Shown here piece after piece: positions 7,001 through 7,558 of a stretch of DNA of 7,558 nt. Position 1 is the first letter of the stretch. Each line of letters starts with the position of its first letter. A program made the position numbers and the translations under genes. The notes under the pieces were generated by a model. That model worked only from the letters and a program-made list of their open reading frames with translations. It ran no database searches and had not been told where the DNA came from. The stretch comes from a bacterium (GTDB lineage Bacteria > UBP6 > JAFGXH01): the NCBI GenBank assembly GCA_027064085.1, contig JAMOQH010000145.1, positions 1 through 7,558 of the forward strand, written 5' to 3'.

Positions 7001-7558
7001 TGTAGTGGTGATTTGATTTGTGATGTAGATAGTAATATTTGTAAGTCTGTAATTTGTAATGCTGGTGATATTAGGTGTTTAGATGATAATGGAACACCTC
7101 AATCACAAACATGTAATGCAAGTGGCTCTGGTTGGAATACTCCTGTTACATGTTCTGCTCCTAATCCTATTTGTACAGAAAATGGTTGTGAGCATGTTGT
7201 TTGTAATGCTTATGAAGAAATTCAATGTACTGGAAATACAAATACAGAATATAAAAGGTGTAATTTAAATGGTACTGGTTGGATTGATACTACTGAAAAT
7301 TGTGCTGATAATTATATTTGTAAGGATAGTAATCCTGATGAATGTGTTCCGGTAATATGTACACCAAATAGTAAAGTTTGTTCTTCTGATACAGGCTACA
7401 GAGTCTGTAACTCAGATGGTACAGAGTTAGCAACAGAAACAACTTGTGAAAATTCACCTGCATCAGGGCAACCTAAAACATGTTATGCTAGTGAATGTAG
7501 AACTGAATGTGAAATGGCAGGTATTAATAAGTCTTATATGGGCTGTGAGTATTATGCT
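4028..7558 (+). CDS. Giant cysteine-rich repeat lipoprotein, probably with a C-terminal IgGFc-binding-type domain (3' end beyond window)
   Basis: Open frame of 1177 codons with no stop before the right edge. Layout: short basic start (Asn2-Lys3), very hydrophobic stretch 4-17, lipid-attachment Cys20 in LFNSC, Gly-rich linker 21-31, four-Cys half-module 33-50, 24 six-Cys modules 55-1157, then about 20 residues resembling the start of an IgGFc-binding-type domain. I count about 151 cysteines (13%), nearly all TGT. Module consensus: C-x-P-[GN]-E-x2-C-x7-12-C-N-x-x-G-T-x-[WYF]-x4-6-C-x5-C-x-x-G-x-C-x4, next C. The constant six per module implies three disulfides each, hence export to an oxidising place such as the cell surface. 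Similar Cys-rich tandem lipoproteins are known in Myxococcota/Bradymonadota; their function is unknown, with adhesion, a surface stalk or prey/host contact suggested by analogy only. I do not recognise a named Pfam repeat. The lipobox is non-canonical (Phe -3, Asn -2, Ser -1). Confidence 0.88.
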   Translation, partial: MNKFFIFLFLFSFLILFNSCGDNNTQGGGNVACESNADCKGGICSPAGVCEVFLCSPSENKCLEDGKTKHLCKADGSGFEDIVCNFKCKDAECIDKIVCSPYSKMCISNTEYIECSDDGMNWSKTECDAGTLCLDGECKVPTCTPNEKSCVDSFHVKACNANGTAELNYKCPNDEKCSEGSCVKISCNSGETKCGPNGKLLTCSADGSSWDDGVDCGESKSCNNGKCKDVICSEGQITCSSESNRYYKKCDASLTGWEAPILCGENKVCENNQCVDKLCSPGEKKCDETGKVVTCNNDSLSWSEGVGCQDGEVCKRGNCVDTGVCTANEKRCLDGNNGYFEVCDEWGTAWLNPVSCGAGNICSNGECVAIVCVPNEIKCVATDSSMTTYQVCNSEGTAYLDVQTCENDNICLGNECRTITCTPGENICNNNKIMECKSDGSGWQEFLACGDSKACVNGDCKDKICTPSAERCVENVDGFIETCNISGTAWENKHHCGTRKTCLDNQCVTLQCSPGQTQCSADAENEYLTCNETGTAFENPTVCPNNEFCMTGLCMECFPGTKECIDDTSFRVCNDDGRWEDSTSCAGGDSCENGSCAVKICEPNEVQCIDNNAQYFKTCNSLGTAWLNPVSCGAGNTCESSVCKPILCIQDSTECFSSSSYIKCNQTGTAYSDPINCLNGEECLGGSCRTTTCTPGEKICDNNNIKECNELGQWSDDVSSCGTKVCEGGNCIDVICNPTDYRCGVNNREQCNANGTQWLNAPCGAGKICSGGICENIICTSGESICSGDKKSYNTCNANGTAYDITTDCTNDEYCNSGACVTKVCTPNERVCDGNSVKICNELGSNYSNPQSCTDGTICNNGICEATICNSGETICDGALIQTCSSNGTTWQDGVACPNGQTCSGNQCIDYVCSVGEKECVNNSLYKECNTQRTGFGDPIACGTNKICTGAGACVDRECAQGQTRCVTTDATHKTYQVCNATGSGWEDAVSCSGDLICDVDSNICKSVICNAGDIRCLDDNGTPQSQTCNASGSGWNTPVTCSAPNPICTENGCEHVVCNAYEEIQCTGNTNTEYKRCNLNGTGWIDTTENCADNYICKDSNPDECVPVICTPNSKVCSSDTGYRVCNSDGTELATETTCENSPASGQPKTCYASECRTECEMAGINKSYMGCEYYA
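4124..4177 (+). repeat. N-terminal four-cysteine half-module
   Basis: Residues 33-50 have Cys at 33, 39, 44 and 50 in the pattern C-x-SNADC-x-GG-x-C-x5-C. It differs from the six-Cys modules and resembles the C-x-x-D-x-DC-x-x-G-x-C motif found in many secreted Cys-rich proteins. It probably caps the array. Confidence 0.65.
5000..5827 (+). repeat. Six-module block A (modules 7-12)
   Basis: Residues 325-600, 828 bp. Modules 7, 8, 9 and 11 each resemble the module six places on: 7/13 share TAWLNPVSCGAGN; 8/14 share GTAY, LG-x-x-CRT and run into CTPGE-x-IC; 9/15 share CTPGE-x-IC-x-NN-x-I-x-EC; 11/17 share N-x-E-[FY]-C. This suggests one block copied in tandem. Modules 10/16 and 12/18 are less alike. 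Confidence 0.5.
5075..5108 (+). repeat. 34-bp exact direct repeat, copy 1 (module 7)
   Basis: Begins at the Trp350 codon and runs through WLNPVSCGAGN; it is identical to the copy 828 bp downstream, synonymous positions included. Flanking bases differ. Confidence 0.95.
5828..6631 (+). repeat. Six-module block B (modules 13-18)
   Basis: Residues 601-868, 804 bp, the proposed second copy of block A. It is 8 residues shorter overall because modules 14 and 16 have shorter C2-C3 or C3-C4 loops than their partners 8 and 10. Confidence 0.5.
5903..5936 (+). repeat. 34-bp exact direct repeat, copy 2 (module 13)
   Basis: Begins at the Trp626 codon, exactly 276 codons after copy 1, at the same place in its module. 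Other modules with similar residues use different codons, so this stretch points to recent duplication or gene conversion. Confidence 0.95.
7499..7558 (+). other. Probable start of an IgGFc-binding-type domain (truncated by window)
   Basis: After the last module the pattern changes: residues 1158-1177 contain C-E-x-A-x4-KSY-x-GCEYYA with Cys1161 and Cys1173. From memory, this resembles the opening of the IgGFc-binding N-terminal-type domain of Myxococcota-like surface proteins, where S-x-x-GC-[ED]-[YF]-x-A precedes a beta-sheet region. Only 20 residues are visible. Confidence 0.5.

Larger units (their letters stand above)
4190..7498 (+). repeat. 24 tandem six-cysteine modules (coding repeat array)
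   Basis: Modules begin at Cys 55, 99, 143, 187, 232, 279, 325, 372, 421, 465, 512, 557, 601, 648, 693, 736, 779, 825, 869, 913, 959, 1010, 1059 and 1111. Lengths are 43-52 residues (129-156 bp). Each has exactly six Cys, with C1-x6-C2 in all but module 23 (x7), a G-[TS]-x-aromatic between C3 and C4 in most, and C4-x5-C5-x4-C6 in most. Exceptions: C4-C5 is x3 in module 1, x4 in 15, x6 in 22 and x11 in 24; C5-C6 is x5 in 20, x6 in 21 and x7 in 23. DNA identity between most modules is low, so the array is old, apart from the six-module block duplication. Confidence 0.9.

Noticed and set aside
6834-7268. Plus-strand ORFs at 6834-7016 and 7083-7268
   Set aside because: Alternate-frame shadows of the repeat array, with no start signals; the cysteine pattern continues unbroken in the main frame.
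4190-7498. CRISPR or noncoding tandem repeat
   Set aside because: Units are 129-156 bp, diverged at DNA level, and keep an open frame with a fixed cysteine pattern, so this is a protein repeat.
4190-7498. EGF-like or metallothionein-like repeats
   Set aside because: Six Cys per unit fits EGF in number, but spacing (C-x6-C, C-x5-C-x4-C) and the G-T-x-W element do not; metallothioneins are short, cytosolic and lack signal peptides.
1-7558. Eukaryotic origin, suggested by the plant-like epimerase and Cys-rich repeats
   Set aside because: Close gene spacing, an operon with a 14-bp gap, Shine-Dalgarno sites, -35/-10 promoters, a GTG start and a lipoprotein signal all indicate bacteria.
1-7558. 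tRNA, rRNA, insertion sequence or attachment site
   Set aside because: I saw no cloverleaf, rRNA signature, transposase motif or terminal inverted repeats by reading both strands.

Overview
The window is AT-rich bacterial DNA, roughly 30% G+C by eye. Genes are closely spaced, have Shine-Dalgarno sites and sigma70-like promoters, and use the standard code (TGG for Trp, no in-frame TGA). The polysaccharide-sugar genes, plus a very long cysteine-rich lipoprotein that seems to lead into an IgGFc-binding-type domain, suggest a Gram-negative, low-GC relative of the Myxococcota/Bradymonadota (old 'Deltaproteobacteria') groups, where such proteins are common. That placement is inference, not proof.

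Left part, minus strand (1-2488). A promoter at about 1710-1738 drives a two-gene unit: a family 2 glycosyltransferase, then 14 bp later a GDP-mannose 3,5-epimerase whose last codons lie beyond the left edge. Together they suggest the edge of a surface-polysaccharide locus: the epimerase makes a GDP-L-galactose-type donor and the transferase adds a sugar. Upstream, with its own strong promoter and ribosome binding site, is a YgjV-family membrane protein with a GNAT-like C-terminal half.

Middle, plus strand (2489-4027). A 251-bp divergent promoter region separates the YgjV gene from a complete patatin-like phospholipase/acylhydrolase gene (2740-3792) with an intact Ser-Asp dyad. A 235-bp AT-rich gap follows, with weak hairpins and a weak promoter candidate.

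Right part, plus strand (4028-7558, open at the right edge). One uninterrupted reading frame of 1177 codons encodes a predicted lipoprotein: a signal peptide with the lipid-attachment Cys at residue 20, a four-cysteine half-module, then 24 tandem modules of 43-52 residues. Every module has exactly six cysteines in one fixed pattern (about 151 Cys in 1177 residues). The array ends about 20 residues before the window edge, where the sequence switches to what looks like the start of an IgGFc-binding-type domain. Modules 7-12 and 13-18 look like two copies of a six-module block, with a 34-bp exact match at matching positions. This gene has no complete ORF in the window because its stop codon lies outside, yet it fills almost half of it and is the most notable content.
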